56,648 bases of DNA from Patescibacteria group bacterium (GCA_963169655.1 CAUJCM010000002.1:65426-122073); one strand, 5' to 3'; counted from the stretch's first letter, positions 8,421 through 17,620 are shown. Numbers and translations: made by a program. The notes: generated from the letters alone by a model not told the origin.

Positions 8421-10121
8421 TTAATTTAATTGAGATTGTTGCTGACTTGGGTCTTGACTCTGATTAAACAATGTAGCTAATTCTTGTTTATTAATGTTTT
8501 GTGGTGCTGTATTATTCTGAAACTGATTTAATTGAGATTGTTGCTGACTTGGGTCTTGACTCTGATTAAACGATGTAGCTAATTCCTGTGTATTAATGTT
8601 TTGTGGCGCTATATTATTCTGAAACTGATTTAATTGAGATTGTTGCTGACTTGGGTCTTGACTCTGATTAAACGATGTAGCTAATTCTTGTTTATTAATG
8701 TTTTGTGGCGCTGTATTATTCTGAAATATTTGATTATCAGAAAGATTATTATTAAAACTACCTTGTGTTGGGATAAAGTTTTGGTTATTAGGAACTAAAG
8801 GCTGAGTTTCTAAGTAATTCAAATTTTGAGTTGGTTGGTCTTGTTGCATATTTGGTTGTTCAGTAATCTGGCTATCAGATAGTGGCTTTTGAGTAGTTGT
8901 ATTGATTGATAAACTGCTACTAGAATCTATATTATTTGCTTGATTTTCAAACTCTTCTTTTAGCCAATTTTGCCCTAAAGAAGTGTCAATTGATTGAGGC
9001 TGGTTTCCTTGATTATTAAATGGGTTAAACTTATTACCAATATTTTCTACTTTGCTTAAAATATTAGAAAGAACTGTAGCATTAGCAGTCAAATTGCCTT
9101 TAGGAAGTTTATATTTTTCTTTTAAATTCTGTATCTGAGCTAATTCTTCTTTATATGATTTTGTAGTTTTATCAGTAAATTTATTGATTTCATCTATACG
9201 ATCATAGAATTCCGCTTCAGAATATCCTTTAACTGGACTTTCCAACTGTACTCCTTGAATATAGTATGGGTTATAAATATCAGCTTCTTCATAGGCTTTC
9301 GTTACATTTTTAAAGATCTCATTTTTAACCTTAACTATTCCAGGACCATGTGTAACTATCCAAGCTTTTATCTTAAATAAAATCCAAGTATCATCCCACT
9401 CTGTAAAATTCACAGTTGCTTTTGGCTTTTTTAAAACTTCTGGTACTGCATTAACTGCCGCTAAAGTCAATTTAACAACTTTGTCCAAATCATTTCCATA
9501 TCCCACACCTTGCTCGATTACAATTCTCCTATATTGAAAAGAGGTTCTACTAACCACTTTATTATTAATCATATCAGCATTAGGAATAATGATTTTGAAG
9601 CCATCGAAATTCTTGATGATGGTACAACGAGTCTGAATCTCAACGACTTTTCCAGTTTCTCCATTAACTTTAACTGTATCCCCTACTTCAAATGGTTTGG
9701 TGATTAATAAAATTACTCCTGCCATAAAATTTGAGGCTATATCTTTCATCGCAAAACCTAAACCAAATGCTGCAGCTGCGACTATTGGCTTGAGATCAAT
9801 CCCTATGATACTTAATGCAATTGTAATGCCCAAAACTAAAACTGAATAAAATACAATTTGACCAGAAATATTCTTTACTCCCTCATTATTAGGATTTGAT
9901 TTTAATAATTTTGACTCAACAGCTTTTCTTGCAATAAAAGCTACAACAAAGGATAAAATAACTATTAAAACCGCTAAAAACCAAAGTGGTAATGCTGATA
10001 CTATATTATTTAAAAATGAAGTTTCTTGCTCAGCTGTCTGTGTTCTGTTGTTTTGCACAAAATTACTAGCTCCTTGAGCTAAAGCTGTTGGTATCTTAAA
10101 TATTTCACTTAAATTGGTCAT
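8421..10121 (-). CDS. MscS-type mechanosensitive channel with Gln/Asn-rich repeat tail
   Basis: A 566-residue protein. Three membrane helices (about 45-65, 85-105 and 110-130) end in the pore helix AAAAFGLGFAMKDIASN, followed by the MscS beta domain (FEVGDTVKVNGETGKVVEI) and alpha/beta vestibule. From about residue 385 the chain becomes low-complexity Gln/Asn/Ser/Pro-rich, and the last 102 residues are three near-identical 34-residue repeats. E. coli MscS is 286 residues, so the tail is an addition. The channel releases solutes on hypo-osmotic shock; the tail, on the cytoplasmic side, may mediate self-association, which is inference. It converges with the glycosyltransferase gene, 19 bases apart. 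Confidence 0.9.
   Translation of the reverse strand: MTNLSEIFKIPTALAQGASNFVQNNRTQTAEQETSFLNNIVSALPLWFLAVLIVILSFVVAFIARKAVESKLLKSNPNNEGVKNISGQIVFYSVLVLGITIALSIIGIDLKPIVAAAAFGLGFAMKDIASNFMAGVILLITKPFEVGDTVKVNGETGKVVEIQTRCTIIKNFDGFKIIIPNADMINNKVVSRTSFQYRRIVIEQGVGYGNDLDKVVKLTLAAVNAVPEVLKKPKATVNFTEWDDTWILFKIKAWIVTHGPGIVKVKNEIFKNVTKAYEEADIYNPYYIQGVQLESPVKGYSEAEFYDRIDEINKFTDKTTKSYKEELAQIQNLKEKYKLPKGNLTANATVLSNILSKVENIGNKFNPFNNQGNQPQSIDTSLGQNWLKEEFENQANNIDSSSSLSINTTTQKPLSDSQITEQPNMQQDQPTQNLNYLETQPLVPNNQNFIPTQGSFNNNLSDNQIFQNNTAPQNINKQELATSFNQSQDPSQQQSQLNQFQNNIAPQNINTQELATSFNQSQDPSQQQSQLNQFQNNTAPQNINKQELATLFNQSQDPSQQQSQLN
8424..8729 (-). repeat. Three 102-bp tandem repeats coding for the MscS tail
   Basis: Three consecutive 102-base units (starting 8424, 8526 and 8628) differing at only a few bases. 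Each encodes 34 residues, including NINKQELATSFNQSQ and DPSQQQSQLNQ. Confidence 0.95.
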
Positions 10122-10239
10122 TTTTTAAGTTTGAAAATCATTAAATTATAACAAAAATATCTATTTTAAGCAACTTCTTATATTAGTTAAAAGCTCATAA
10201 ATGTATTAATAATAGTTGTAGATTATTATTTTATAAAAT

Positions 10240-10995
10240 ATGGAAATGTATTTAATAATTATACTTTTTGTTTTTGTCCTAACTTGTATTAGACAAGTAA
10301 ATCAATATGAAAGAGGTATTGTTTTAACTATGGGACGATATACTTCTACAAGAAAACCAGGTTGGACTTTTATTTGGCCAATATTCCAAAGCATGCAAAA
10401 AGTTGATATTCGTATTAAAACTGCTGATGTACCAGAACAAGAAGCTATTTCCAAAGATAATATACCAATTTCAATTAATGCGGTAATTTATTTTCAAGTT
10501 GCTAACCCTGAAAAAGCTGTTTTGGATGTGGAAAACTTCTATTATGCAGTTAACCAATTAGCACAAATTACAATGAGAAATGTAGTTGGTGCAGTGACTT
10601 TAGAAGAACTTTTGAGAGATAGAGAAGCCATTTCATTAACAATTAAAGAGTCTGTTGATAAAGCTACTGATCCTTGGGGAATTCAAGTTCATGATGTAGA
10701 TTTAAAAGATATTGTAATTCCACCAGATTTAAAGAGAACTATTTCTAAAGTTGCTGAAGCTGAAAGAGAGAGGAAGGCTTCAATTATTAGAGCTGAAGGT
10801 GAAGTAATTGCTGCAGAAAGTGTTACTAAGGCTGCAAAAATGCTTGCTGAAGCACCAGGAGCCTTGCATTTGAGAACTTTACAATCTATTAATGATATTT
10901 CTTCAGATCAATCAAATACTACAATTTGGATGATGCCTCTTGAAGTTTTAAGAGCAATTGAAAATGTTGGACAAGCTTTAAAAAATAAAAAATAA
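10240..10995 (+). CDS. SPFH/band 7 family protein (slipin/stomatin-like)
   Basis: A 251-residue protein with one N-terminal membrane helix (about 3-20), then the band 7 core: QYERGIVLTMGRYTSTRKPG, VPEQEAISKDNIPISINAVI, and a long helical C-terminal part (AEAERERKASIIRAEGE) typical of oligomerising slipins. These form ring or cage assemblies on the membrane and organise lipid microdomains or regulate proteases. The usual NfeD partner is not next to it here. It is divergent from the mscS gene, separated by 118 A/T-rich bases, and followed by a strong terminator. Confidence 0.9.
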   Translation: MEMYLIIILFVFVLTCIRQVNQYERGIVLTMGRYTSTRKPGWTFIWPIFQSMQKVDIRIKTADVPEQEAISKDNIPISINAVIYFQVANPEKAVLDVENFYYAVNQLAQITMRNVVGAVTLEELLRDREAISLTIKESVDKATDPWGIQVHDVDLKDIVIPPDLKRTISKVAEAERERKASIIRAEGEVIAAESVTKAAKMLAEAPGALHLRTLQSINDISSDQSNTTIWMMPLEVLRAIENVGQALKNKK

Positions 10996-11018
10996 ATTTC
11001 TTAAGATTATATTTAATG

Positions 11019-11046
11019 AAGAGGCTTTAAAAAGCCTCTTTTTTTA
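11019..11046 (+). terminator. Rho-independent terminator after the slipin gene
   Basis: Nine-base perfect stem AAGAGGCTT/AAGCCTCTT with a four-base loop, followed by seven T. Confidence 0.9.
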
Positions 11047-11073
11047 TATTTTAGAATTTGGGGAAGCTATCTA

Positions 11074-11157
11074 GTCAGCCTTTGGCTAACACTACTTCAA
11101 AAGGGGAAATCCACCCCATCAGCCTTCGGCTAACACCACCTCAAGAGGGGGAGAATT
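11074..11157 (+). repeat. Degenerate pair of palindromic repeat units (family R1)
   Basis: Two units of the family also found at 48066-48107, 48181-48270 and 53832-53931. The first has AGCCTTTGGCT and CTTCAAAAGGGG; the second has CCACCCC, AGCCTTCGGCT and CCTCAAGAGGGGG. They lie between the slipin terminator and the end of the next, opposite-strand gene. Confidence 0.75.
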
Positions 11158-11235
11158 TAATTTAAATCTTTTCTACAAAAAAATATAAACTATTTACTTA
11201 TATTAAATAGCTACTAAGAAGTAAAAAATAAAATA

Positions 11236-12132
11236 CTAGCTTTTAAAGAAATCAGAACCAATTTTATCTTCTGTCTCTTGTTGTTGTTCTAATTCTTCTT
11301 GATACACTTCTCGTTGAGTTCCAGCATAATCTATTCCAAAACTAGCATTTGAAGCTAAAAAATCATTTCCCCAATTAATATAATACCAATGATACACCAT
11401 AGCTAATGAGGCTTGGAAGAAGCCAATAGACCCCCAAATAATTGGTAAAGAAGCAAATAAAAGTACTGTTGGACTCTTAAATAGTTTAAAGATAAATAGA
11501 TTTACAGCAGTAGCAATTAAAATACCAATAATTGAGGTATAAACCCCTAAAAGTGGATATTTTTGGTCATTTAATATTTCTAGAATTAAAGCACTAGCAG
11601 TTGAAACCAAAATTACTTGTAGGCCTGCTGCATAGGCTGTAAATTCGATGCTAGTTGTAGAAGTGGTTAAGTAAATAGGTGCGGTAAAGGCAAAAATAAT
11701 TAAATTTATAATAAAAATTTGATAGATTGCAGTATTTAGGCGTGGATATCTGAGTTTTTCAGTATATGATAATAGCCAAGGAGTAATAATACTGGTTATT
11801 AATGTTGTAGCAAAAATCATTGCCATTAAAATCACAATAAAAATGGGATTTATTGTTTCTGTACTTGTGCTTGCCGGGTTTAAAACTGGTTGAAGTATTG
11901 AAGAAGCTACTAAAAATATTAATAAAAGAACTAAAGAACCAATAATTCCTCCAGCAAAACCTAAAAAAGTTTTAGCAAATAAAGTAAAAAGTGATAAAGG
12001 TCGAGGGCCATAATCGTCATTTGGATAATTCCCTGAATTAAAATTATTATTTACTTGAGTATTATCAAAAGTATTCAAAGGATTGTCAGCCCCTATTGGA
12101 TTATTTTGATTTATAAAGTTATTTTCTTGCAT
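11236..12132 (-). CDS. Polytopic membrane protein of unknown function
   Basis: A 298-residue protein. The first 45 residues are Asn-rich and soluble, followed by about six membrane helices (including FAGGIIGSLVLLLIFLVAS and FIVILMAMIFATTLITSII) and a C-terminal acidic tail ending EEDKIGSDFFKS-like. I recognise no catalytic motif; the arrangement recalls Yip1-like or other small-solute membrane proteins without clear identity. It starts two bases after the lspA stop, so the pair is co-transcribed. There is no SD. Confidence 0.6.
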   Translation of the reverse strand: MQENNFINQNNPIGADNPLNTFDNTQVNNNFNSGNYPNDDYGPRPLSLFTLFAKTFLGFAGGIIGSLVLLLIFLVASSILQPVLNPASTSTETINPIFIVILMAMIFATTLITSIITPWLLSYTEKLRYPRLNTAIYQIFIINLIIFAFTAPIYLTTSTTSIEFTAYAAGLQVILVSTASALILEILNDQKYPLLGVYTSIIGILIATAVNLFIFKLFKSPTVLLFASLPIIWGSIGFFQASLAMVYHWYYINWGNDFLASNASFGIDYAGTQREVYQEELEQQQETEDKIGSDFFKS

Positions 12133-12134
12133 TT

Positions 12135-12584
12135 TTATTTTTCTACTTTTTTTATTTTATCATAAAATAGAATAAGAATAAAGACTGCGATAGTAATATA
12201 AACATCTGCCAAATTAAAAATTGGAAAATTTCCAATAGAAATAAAGTCAATAACATAACCTAGTCTAATTCTATCAACTATATTTCCTAAAGCACCTGAA
12301 AAGACTAAAGCTATTGATACTGCACTTAATTTTCGAGAAAAATTCAGTGTTTTATAGAGGTAATAAATAATTAAACAGAAAAATAGAATATTTAATAAAA
12401 GTTGAATAGCGTACGGGAAAGTAATACCAAAAGCCATTCCTGGATTATGACTCACTTGAATTTTTAGAAAGTCACTAATTAATAATAAAGGCTCATTTAA
12501 TTTCATATCTAAATATATTTTACTTATTTGATCTAAAATAAGTAAATCCATAGACATAGTAATAAATAAAACTTTTGGAGGCAT
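12135..12584 (-). CDS. lspA: Lipoprotein signal peptidase (signal peptidase II)
   Basis: A 149-residue membrane aspartyl protease that cuts lipoprotein signal peptides before the lipidated Cys. The family blocks are present: DQISK near the start, SHNPGMAFGI, the GALGNIVDRIRLGYVIDFI block with the first catalytic Asp, and FNLADVYI with the second. Four membrane helices are visible. It would process lipoproteins such as the one encoded at 44765-45454. It is the first gene of a leftward pair, divergent from ftsW. Confidence 0.92.
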   Translation of the reverse strand: MPPKVLFITMSMDLLILDQISKIYLDMKLNEPLLLISDFLKIQVSHNPGMAFGITFPYAIQLLLNILFFCLIIYYLYKTLNFSRKLSAVSIALVFSGALGNIVDRIRLGYVIDFISIGNFPIFNLADVYITIAVFILILFYDKIKKVEK

Positions 12585-12701
12585 AGAATATTTAATTTTT
12601 AAAATAATATTTAGTTATAAAATACATAACAAAGCGTTAAACTGCAAATTGCAAATGAGTGTTTTAATTGATAGTATCCAAAGCACAATAGATATCTTAA
12701 A

Positions 12702-13937
12702 ATGAAATTTCTTAAGAATTTAAGTTTAAAGTTTAAACAAACTGGAAGAAAGATTAACCACAATCAAAAAAAAGCTGATGGTGTTTTGTTAGTTATGGTT
12801 TTAATTTTGATGATTTTTGGATTGGTAATGATTACAAGTATTGGAGTTCCAAAATCCATTCAATTGTCAGCTCCGAATATTTTATATCCAAATTGTGAAG
12901 ATTCTGGGGTTGATTGTTATTTATTATTTAGAAATCACTTAATTAGATTGATAATTGGATGCGTGATGATGATATTAATGGCAAAAATTAATTATAAATT
13001 TTGGAAGAAAACAGCTCCATTTTGGTATATAGCAACAATTATTTTACTATTTGTAGTACTATTTTTAGGATCCAAATACACAACCTTTGCTAAATCTTGG
13101 CTAGTTATTTTTAATACTTCAATTCAACCAACTGAATTTGCAAAACTATCTCTAATTTTTTACTTAGCTACTTGGATGGAAAAGAAAAAAGATACTATAA
13201 AATCTTTTCAAAATGGCTTTATTCCATTTGCTATCATACTTGGAACTTTAGCTTTACCAATTATTTTACAACCAGATTTGGGAGGAACTTTAGTAATAGC
13301 TTGTATTGCTGCTACTATGTTTTTTGTAGGTGGGGCAAGAATTAGGCATATTCTCTTGGGATTTTTTGTAGTTTGTCTTGCAGGATTTATTTTAATGACT
13401 AATTTATCTCATTTAAAATTAAGAGTTGAGGCTTTTATTAATAGCGATTCAAGTTGTAAAGAAGATTATTGTTGGCAAACTGAACAAGCAAAAATAGCTA
13501 TCGGTAGTGGTGGTTTTTGGGGAAAAGGACTTACTCAAGGAGTACAAAAATCTTATTGGCTTCCTCAATCAACTGATGACTTTATTTTTGCTGCTTCTGC
13601 TGAAGAACTAGGTTTTATTAGAATGATTTTAGTGGTTTTGGCATATTTTATTATTGGCTGGCGTGGGTATTTAATAGCAAAAGGAGCAGATAATCGATTT
13701 GTAGAATTAACTGCAATTGGACTTACATCCTGGGTGGTTTTCCAAGCTTTTATTAATATTGCGGTAAATATTGCTTTGATGCCTGTAACTGGTATTACTT
13801 TACCTTTTGTGAGTTATGGAGGATCTTCTATGATATCGTCTTTAATTGCTGTTGGAGTATTATTACAATTATCTAAACATTCTCATTATGAAAATAATAG
13901 TAGCAGGAGGGGGTACAGGAGGTCATATAATTCCTAA
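12702..13937 (+). CDS. ftsW: FtsW/RodA family peptidoglycan polymerase
   Basis: A 411-residue SEDS protein with about ten membrane helices. The catalytic region LQPDLGGTLV, the periplasmic segment with EELGFI, and the end NIALMPVTGITLPFVSYGGSS are typical. It polymerises lipid II into glycan strands at the septum together with a class B penicillin-binding protein. Assignment as FtsW rather than RodA rests on coupling to murG, whose start codon lies inside its last 50 bases. Four extracellular Cys (two in CEDSGVDC, two in CKEDYC) may form disulfides, which is unusual for the family. Confidence 0.9.
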   Translation: MKFLKNLSLKFKQTGRKINHNQKKADGVLLVMVLILMIFGLVMITSIGVPKSIQLSAPNILYPNCEDSGVDCYLLFRNHLIRLIIGCVMMILMAKINYKFWKKTAPFWYIATIILLFVVLFLGSKYTTFAKSWLVIFNTSIQPTEFAKLSLIFYLATWMEKKKDTIKSFQNGFIPFAIILGTLALPIILQPDLGGTLVIACIAATMFFVGGARIRHILLGFFVVCLAGFILMTNLSHLKLRVEAFINSDSSCKEDYCWQTEQAKIAIGSGGFWGKGLTQGVQKSYWLPQSTDDFIFAASAEELGFIRMILVVLAYFIIGWRGYLIAKGADNRFVELTAIGLTSWVVFQAFINIAVNIALMPVTGITLPFVSYGGSSMISSLIAVGVLLQLSKHSHYENNSSRRGYRRSYNS

Positions 13938-14958
13938 TCTTGCTTTATTACAAGATTTAAAAAAAGAAGTACAAAATGTTAATGTCCTGTATATTGGTTC
14001 AAAAAAAGGAATTGAAGCCAAGCTGATTGGTCAACAAAATTACCCTTTTAAAGCTATTAGCTGTGGGAAGTTAAGAAGATATTTTAGTATTGAGAACTTT
14101 TTAGACTTTTTTCGAGTTATATTTGGGATCGTTCAAAGTATATTAATTATTAATAAATTTAAACCTAATATCATTTTTTGTAAGGGGGGATATGTAAGTT
14201 TGCCTGTAGCTATTGCAAGCTCCATACTTAATTATCCTTATATTATCCATGAATCTGATATTAATTTAGGACTTGCAAATAAAATTTCCATGTGGAGGGC
14301 AAAAGCTATTTGCGTGTCTTTCCCTGAAACTTTCGAATTATTAAAAAATGATAAAAGAGTGATTTTAACTGGTAATCCTGTACGAGCAGAACTAAATAAA
14401 GGTGATAAAAAAAGAGGTTTTCAATTCACTCAATTAAAAGAAAATGGGAATCCAATTATTTTGATTATGGGAGGTAGTCAAGGTTCTGAATTTATCAATA
14501 ATTTAGTTAAAAAATGGGAAGATAAAATTTTAGATAAATATCAAATAATACAAATTTTTGGCCCTGGAAAAATGCCTAAAGAACCCCATAAGAAAGGATA
14601 TTTTAAAATTGAATATATTGGTGAAGAATTAAAAGATGTTTATGCCATTACTGATATAATTATTGGTCGAGCGGGTGCCAATAGCTTGGCAGAAATTGAA
14701 TATTTAAACATACCAGCAATACTGATACCACTAAAACATGGAAGTAGAGGAGATCAAATAGACAATGCAAAAAGTTTTATCAATAATCATAATGCTTTAA
14801 TTTTAGATGAAGATGATAAACATATTGATTTAATAGAAAAATTAGACTTTTTAATTAAATTTAAACAGAAAAGTATTAAGAAACAATCTACTAGTCCTGC
14901 TTCAATGAGAATTGTAAATATTTTGCTTGATTTAGCTAAAGTTAAATATGGTAAATAA
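13888..14958 (+). CDS. murG: MurG, lipid II-forming N-acetylglucosaminyltransferase
   Basis: A 356-residue GT28 enzyme that adds GlcNAc to lipid I. I choose ATG 13888 because it opens directly on MKIIVAGGGTGGHIIPN, the first glycine-rich loop; an upstream in-frame ATG at 13846 lies deeper inside ftsW and adds an unrelated hydrophobic peptide. The donor side shows ILIMGGSQGSEFINN and GRAGANSLAEI. The start overlaps ftsW by 50 bases in another frame, and its end overlaps the next glycosyltransferase by 11, which suggests translational coupling. Confidence 0.95.
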   Translation: MKIIVAGGGTGGHIIPNLALLQDLKKEVQNVNVLYIGSKKGIEAKLIGQQNYPFKAISCGKLRRYFSIENFLDFFRVIFGIVQSILIINKFKPNIIFCKGGYVSLPVAIASSILNYPYIIHESDINLGLANKISMWRAKAICVSFPETFELLKNDKRVILTGNPVRAELNKGDKKRGFQFTQLKENGNPIILIMGGSQGSEFINNLVKKWEDKILDKYQIIQIFGPGKMPKEPHKKGYFKIEYIGEELKDVYAITDIIIGRAGANSLAEIEYLNIPAILIPLKHGSRGDQIDNAKSFINNHNALILDEDDKHIDLIEKLDFLIKFKQKSIKKQSTSPASMRIVNILLDLAKVKYGK

Positions 14959-16138
14959 AATTAAAATCGGTATTAATGGAAGATTTTTTACTAAACCTTT
15001 TAGTGGAATAGGAAGTTATTCTCTAAATTTGTTTACTAGTTTAGCTCAAGCTAATCCAGATTTAGAATTAATTGTGGTAGTGGATGATTATTTAGATGAT
15101 ACGGTGAAAACTAAATTACTAACTTTTAAAAATATTAAAATTAAAGTAATTAAAGATTATTTTTTTCTAAAATTAATTAATAAAGGTTTAGCAAAAGCAT
15201 TTTGGGAGAAATTTCAAATGATTGCCTATCTTAAAACACAGAAAATTAATATTTTGCATCTTCCATATCCTTCTTTATTTACCAAAATTAAAAATTGTCC
15301 TGTCTTAATGACTATCCATGACACAATTCCTTGGACTAGAAATAATTATTTTAAAAGAAACTTTTTAAGTAAGATTTATAATAAAAACACATTAAAATCT
15401 GCACTTTTATCTGATCAAATTATCACTGTTTCATACGAATCCTTAAAAGAAATTAAAGAAATACAAGGTTTTGAGAATAAAGAAGTTAAAGTAATTTATA
15501 ATGCTAGTGAATTTGTTGATAATGAGGAATCATTAGACTTGGGTATACAAAAATTAAGTGAAAAACTACAAATAAATTTATCTAAAACTAAATATTTATT
15601 CTATATTGGTGGATTTGATCAAAGGAAGAATGTTAATAGATTAATTGAACTATATAATAAAGAAATCGCTAATAAATCTGATATTAAATTGATTTTGGGT
15701 GGCGATTTTCTGTTGAGAAATAATTTATTTAAAGAATTAAAAGGTTTAGATGGTAAAAATATTGTTTTTACAGGCTTTTTAAATAAGAAAGAATTGAAAA
15801 TTTTATATAAATTAGCTTGGGCATATATATCTTTAACTAAAATTGAAGGATTTAATTTGCCACTTTTAGAGGCTTTAAGTGTGGAAACTCCTGTTTTTAT
15901 TAGTGATATTCCTATTCACCATGAAGTTGGAGGAAATTTGCCGATTTTTTTAGATTTAAATGATAATAATCAGGAATTAGCTAAAAAAATATTAACTTTT
16001 TACGAAAATCAGTTAGAGTATAATCAATTAAAGTCGAAAATTTCTGAAAATATTGAAAAATTAAATCAACAATTTTCATGGAAAATATCGGCAGAAAAAT
16101 TATACTCACTTTATCAAAATATTATTAAATTAAAATGA
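14948..16138 (+). CDS. Family 4 glycosyltransferase
   Basis: A 396-residue GT-B enzyme. The N-terminal domain begins KIGINGRFFTKPFSGIGSYS, followed by TIHDTIPW. The C-terminal nucleotide-sugar domain has FYIGGFDQRKNV, ILGGDFL, and the EGFNLPLLEAL motif with the phosphate-binding Glu residues. It probably transfers a hexose or mannose from a nucleotide sugar to a lipid-linked or surface glycan; the substrate is unknown. It overlaps murG by 11 bases and the following gene by four (ATGA), where TGA is the stop; this is one of the clear proofs that TGA terminates translation here. Confidence 0.88.
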   Translation: MVNKIKIGINGRFFTKPFSGIGSYSLNLFTSLAQANPDLELIVVVDDYLDDTVKTKLLTFKNIKIKVIKDYFFLKLINKGLAKAFWEKFQMIAYLKTQKINILHLPYPSLFTKIKNCPVLMTIHDTIPWTRNNYFKRNFLSKIYNKNTLKSALLSDQIITVSYESLKEIKEIQGFENKEVKVIYNASEFVDNEESLDLGIQKLSEKLQINLSKTKYLFYIGGFDQRKNVNRLIELYNKEIANKSDIKLILGGDFLLRNNLFKELKGLDGKNIVFTGFLNKKELKILYKLAWAYISLTKIEGFNLPLLEALSVETPVFISDIPIHHEVGGNLPIFLDLNDNNQELAKKILTFYENQLEYNQLKSKISENIEKLNQQFSWKISAEKLYSLYQNIIKLK

Positions 16139-16635
16139 ATCCAGTTTTAAATATCGCTATTGCTCTAACTATATTGGTTTTTGTTTTATTTATTTACTTA
16201 GTTTTTTCAACAAAAAACCAATTAGTAGACATTAAAATAGCTGCATACAAGCTGTATTTTGAATTAACTAGAAAAGATGATTTACTTCCTTTATTAATCG
16301 AGAGGCTTTCTGGCTACGCTAATAAGGAGTTTTTTAATGATTTGATTGAAAACAGAGCTAATACAGCAAAAATTACAACTATAAATTCAGATAAAAAGAC
16401 AATGGAAGATGATTTGTGGTTGTTATTTGAAGATAAATTACAAAGTGTCAGCAAACAAGCCGACATAACAAAAGATATAAATATTAAATCCTTGCTGGAA
16501 GAAACTAAAAAGGCTGATCAGAGAATAAATGAGGCTATAGATTTTTATAACTCCTTAGTAAAAAGAGTAAATAAATTACTAATTTTTCCAATAACTTTGT
16601 TAGTAAATAATACAAAGATCCAATTATATAAGTAA
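16135..16635 (+). CDS. LemA-like membrane-anchored protein
   Basis: A 166-residue protein with one N-terminal membrane helix (about 5-25) and a helical soluble domain. The segment EAIDFYNSLVKRVNKLLI near residue 140 resembles the LemA-family signature in which a YN pair precedes an amphipathic stretch and a conserved F-P. LemA proteins are anchored helical-bundle proteins of unclear function, common in Patescibacteria and Firmicutes. It is coupled to the preceding glycosyltransferase by a four-base overlap. Recognition is by eye and moderate. Confidence 0.6.
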   Translation: MNPVLNIAIALTILVFVLFIYLVFSTKNQLVDIKIAAYKLYFELTRKDDLLPLLIERLSGYANKEFFNDLIENRANTAKITTINSDKKTMEDDLWLLFEDKLQSVSKQADITKDINIKSLLEETKKADQRINEAIDFYNSLVKRVNKLLIFPITLLVNNTKIQLYK

Positions 16636-16684
16636 ATATTTTTGGCTTTCTGATCATAATTTTAACTATTTTATCAAAAAAGTA

Positions 16685-16713
16685 TTGACGGTGAGGAAAT
16701 ACTCACCTATACT
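16685..16713 (+). promoter_or_regulatory. lexA promoter with an embedded SOS-box-like operator
   Basis: A near-consensus promoter: TTGACG (16685-16690), a 17-base spacer and TATACT (16708-16713). The spacer contains the perfect inverted repeat GGTGAG-N6-CTCACC (16690-16707). LexA bound there would block RNA polymerase, which fits autoregulation. Confidence 0.8.
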
Positions 16714-16740
16714 TGGAATGTAAAAAGGTTAAAAAAAATT

Positions 16741-17358
16741 ATGGAAAATATTTTAACAGAAAAACAAGAAGCATTACTAAACTTTATTGAAGAATATCAA
16801 TTAGCTAATGGTGGTTCTCCGACTATTCGTGAAATGAAAGAATATTTTGGCGTAAGTTCAGATAATAGCATTTTAAAATTATTAAGAGCCTTAGAAAGTA
16901 AAGGGAAAATAGAAAAAGATGAAGGACATCGAGGTATTAAATTACTTTCAAATATTAAGGAGAAATTAGTAAATTCATTTGAATTACCGATTCTAGGTAC
17001 TATTCCAGCTGGTAGAGCAGTGGATGCAACGGAGCATGTTGAAGGCTATATGTCCGTTGGAGCAGATATGGTAATGCCAAATAGACAATCATTTCTACTA
17101 AAAGTAAGTGGAAATAGTATGATTAATGCTGGTATTCATGAAGGTGATTTGCTTTTTGTATGTACAGACATAACCCCTAAAGTAGGTGATGTGGTTGCTG
17201 CTTTAGTAGATGGACAAAGTACAGTAAAGACCTATATAGAAAGAGATGGAAGGGTGATTTTACAAGCTGAAAACCCTGAATATGAAGATATTTACCCTGA
17301 ATCGTCATTATGTGTGCAAGGTGTAGTAACAGGACTATATCGTCGCTATAAACGCTAA
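16741..17358 (+). CDS. lexA: LexA repressor, SOS response regulator
   Basis: A 205-residue protein of normal length. The N-terminal winged helix-turn-helix (about 1-70) contains the SPTIREMKEYFGV recognition region. The S24 self-cleavage domain has the cleavage site A90-G91 (TIPAGRA), nucleophile S126 in GNSM, and general base K163 in STVKTY, all intact. RecA filaments trigger self-cleavage. The operator in its own promoter supports negative feedback. Two tiny genes and then mutS-mutL follow on the same strand; I did not find the same operator before mutS. Confidence 0.95.
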   Translation: MENILTEKQEALLNFIEEYQLANGGSPTIREMKEYFGVSSDNSILKLLRALESKGKIEKDEGHRGIKLLSNIKEKLVNSFELPILGTIPAGRAVDATEHVEGYMSVGADMVMPNRQSFLLKVSGNSMINAGIHEGDLLFVCTDITPKVGDVVAALVDGQSTVKTYIERDGRVILQAENPEYEDIYPESSLCVQGVVTGLYRRYKR

Positions 17359-17458
17359 GACAAAAGTATATTTTTTAGAAATACAAATTTAGATGCTTAT
17401 TTGTCGTGCTCCAAATTAACTTAATTTAATAAATTTATAAATATTAACAAAAATTACA

Positions 17459-17620
17459 ATGATTAAAATAACTATCACAAAAACCCCTACAATTAGATTA
17501 TTTGATCGAATGCCCCTACCAAGGCAAAAAGTTAGAAGCTTAGTTATCCCAAGAAGAAAATTAAGTTTAAGTTCTTATTCTACTACTCCTTTTCAAAGAA
17601 AAATCAGTAAAATACAATAA
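17459..17620 (+). CDS. Possible small basic protein, 53 residues
   Basis: An ORF of 53 codons downstream of lexA, starting ATG 17459 and ending TAA. The product is strongly basic (many Arg/Lys) with PLPRQKVRSLVIPRRKL in the middle and no hydrophobic helix. No family is recognised. It is preceded by the same A/T-rich, SD-free context as other genes here, and a second small ORF follows 27 bases later. The short length makes a chance ORF possible. Confidence 0.35.
   Translation: MIKITITKTPTIRLFDRMPLPRQKVRSLVIPRRKLSLSSYSTTPFQRKISKIQ

Noticed and set aside
16136-16138. Use of TGA as a glycine codon, as in Gracilibacteria and SR1
   Set aside because: TGA ends the GT4 gene (overlapping ATGA) and the PIN 2 gene, and core genes have no internal in-frame TGA. 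The standard code fits.
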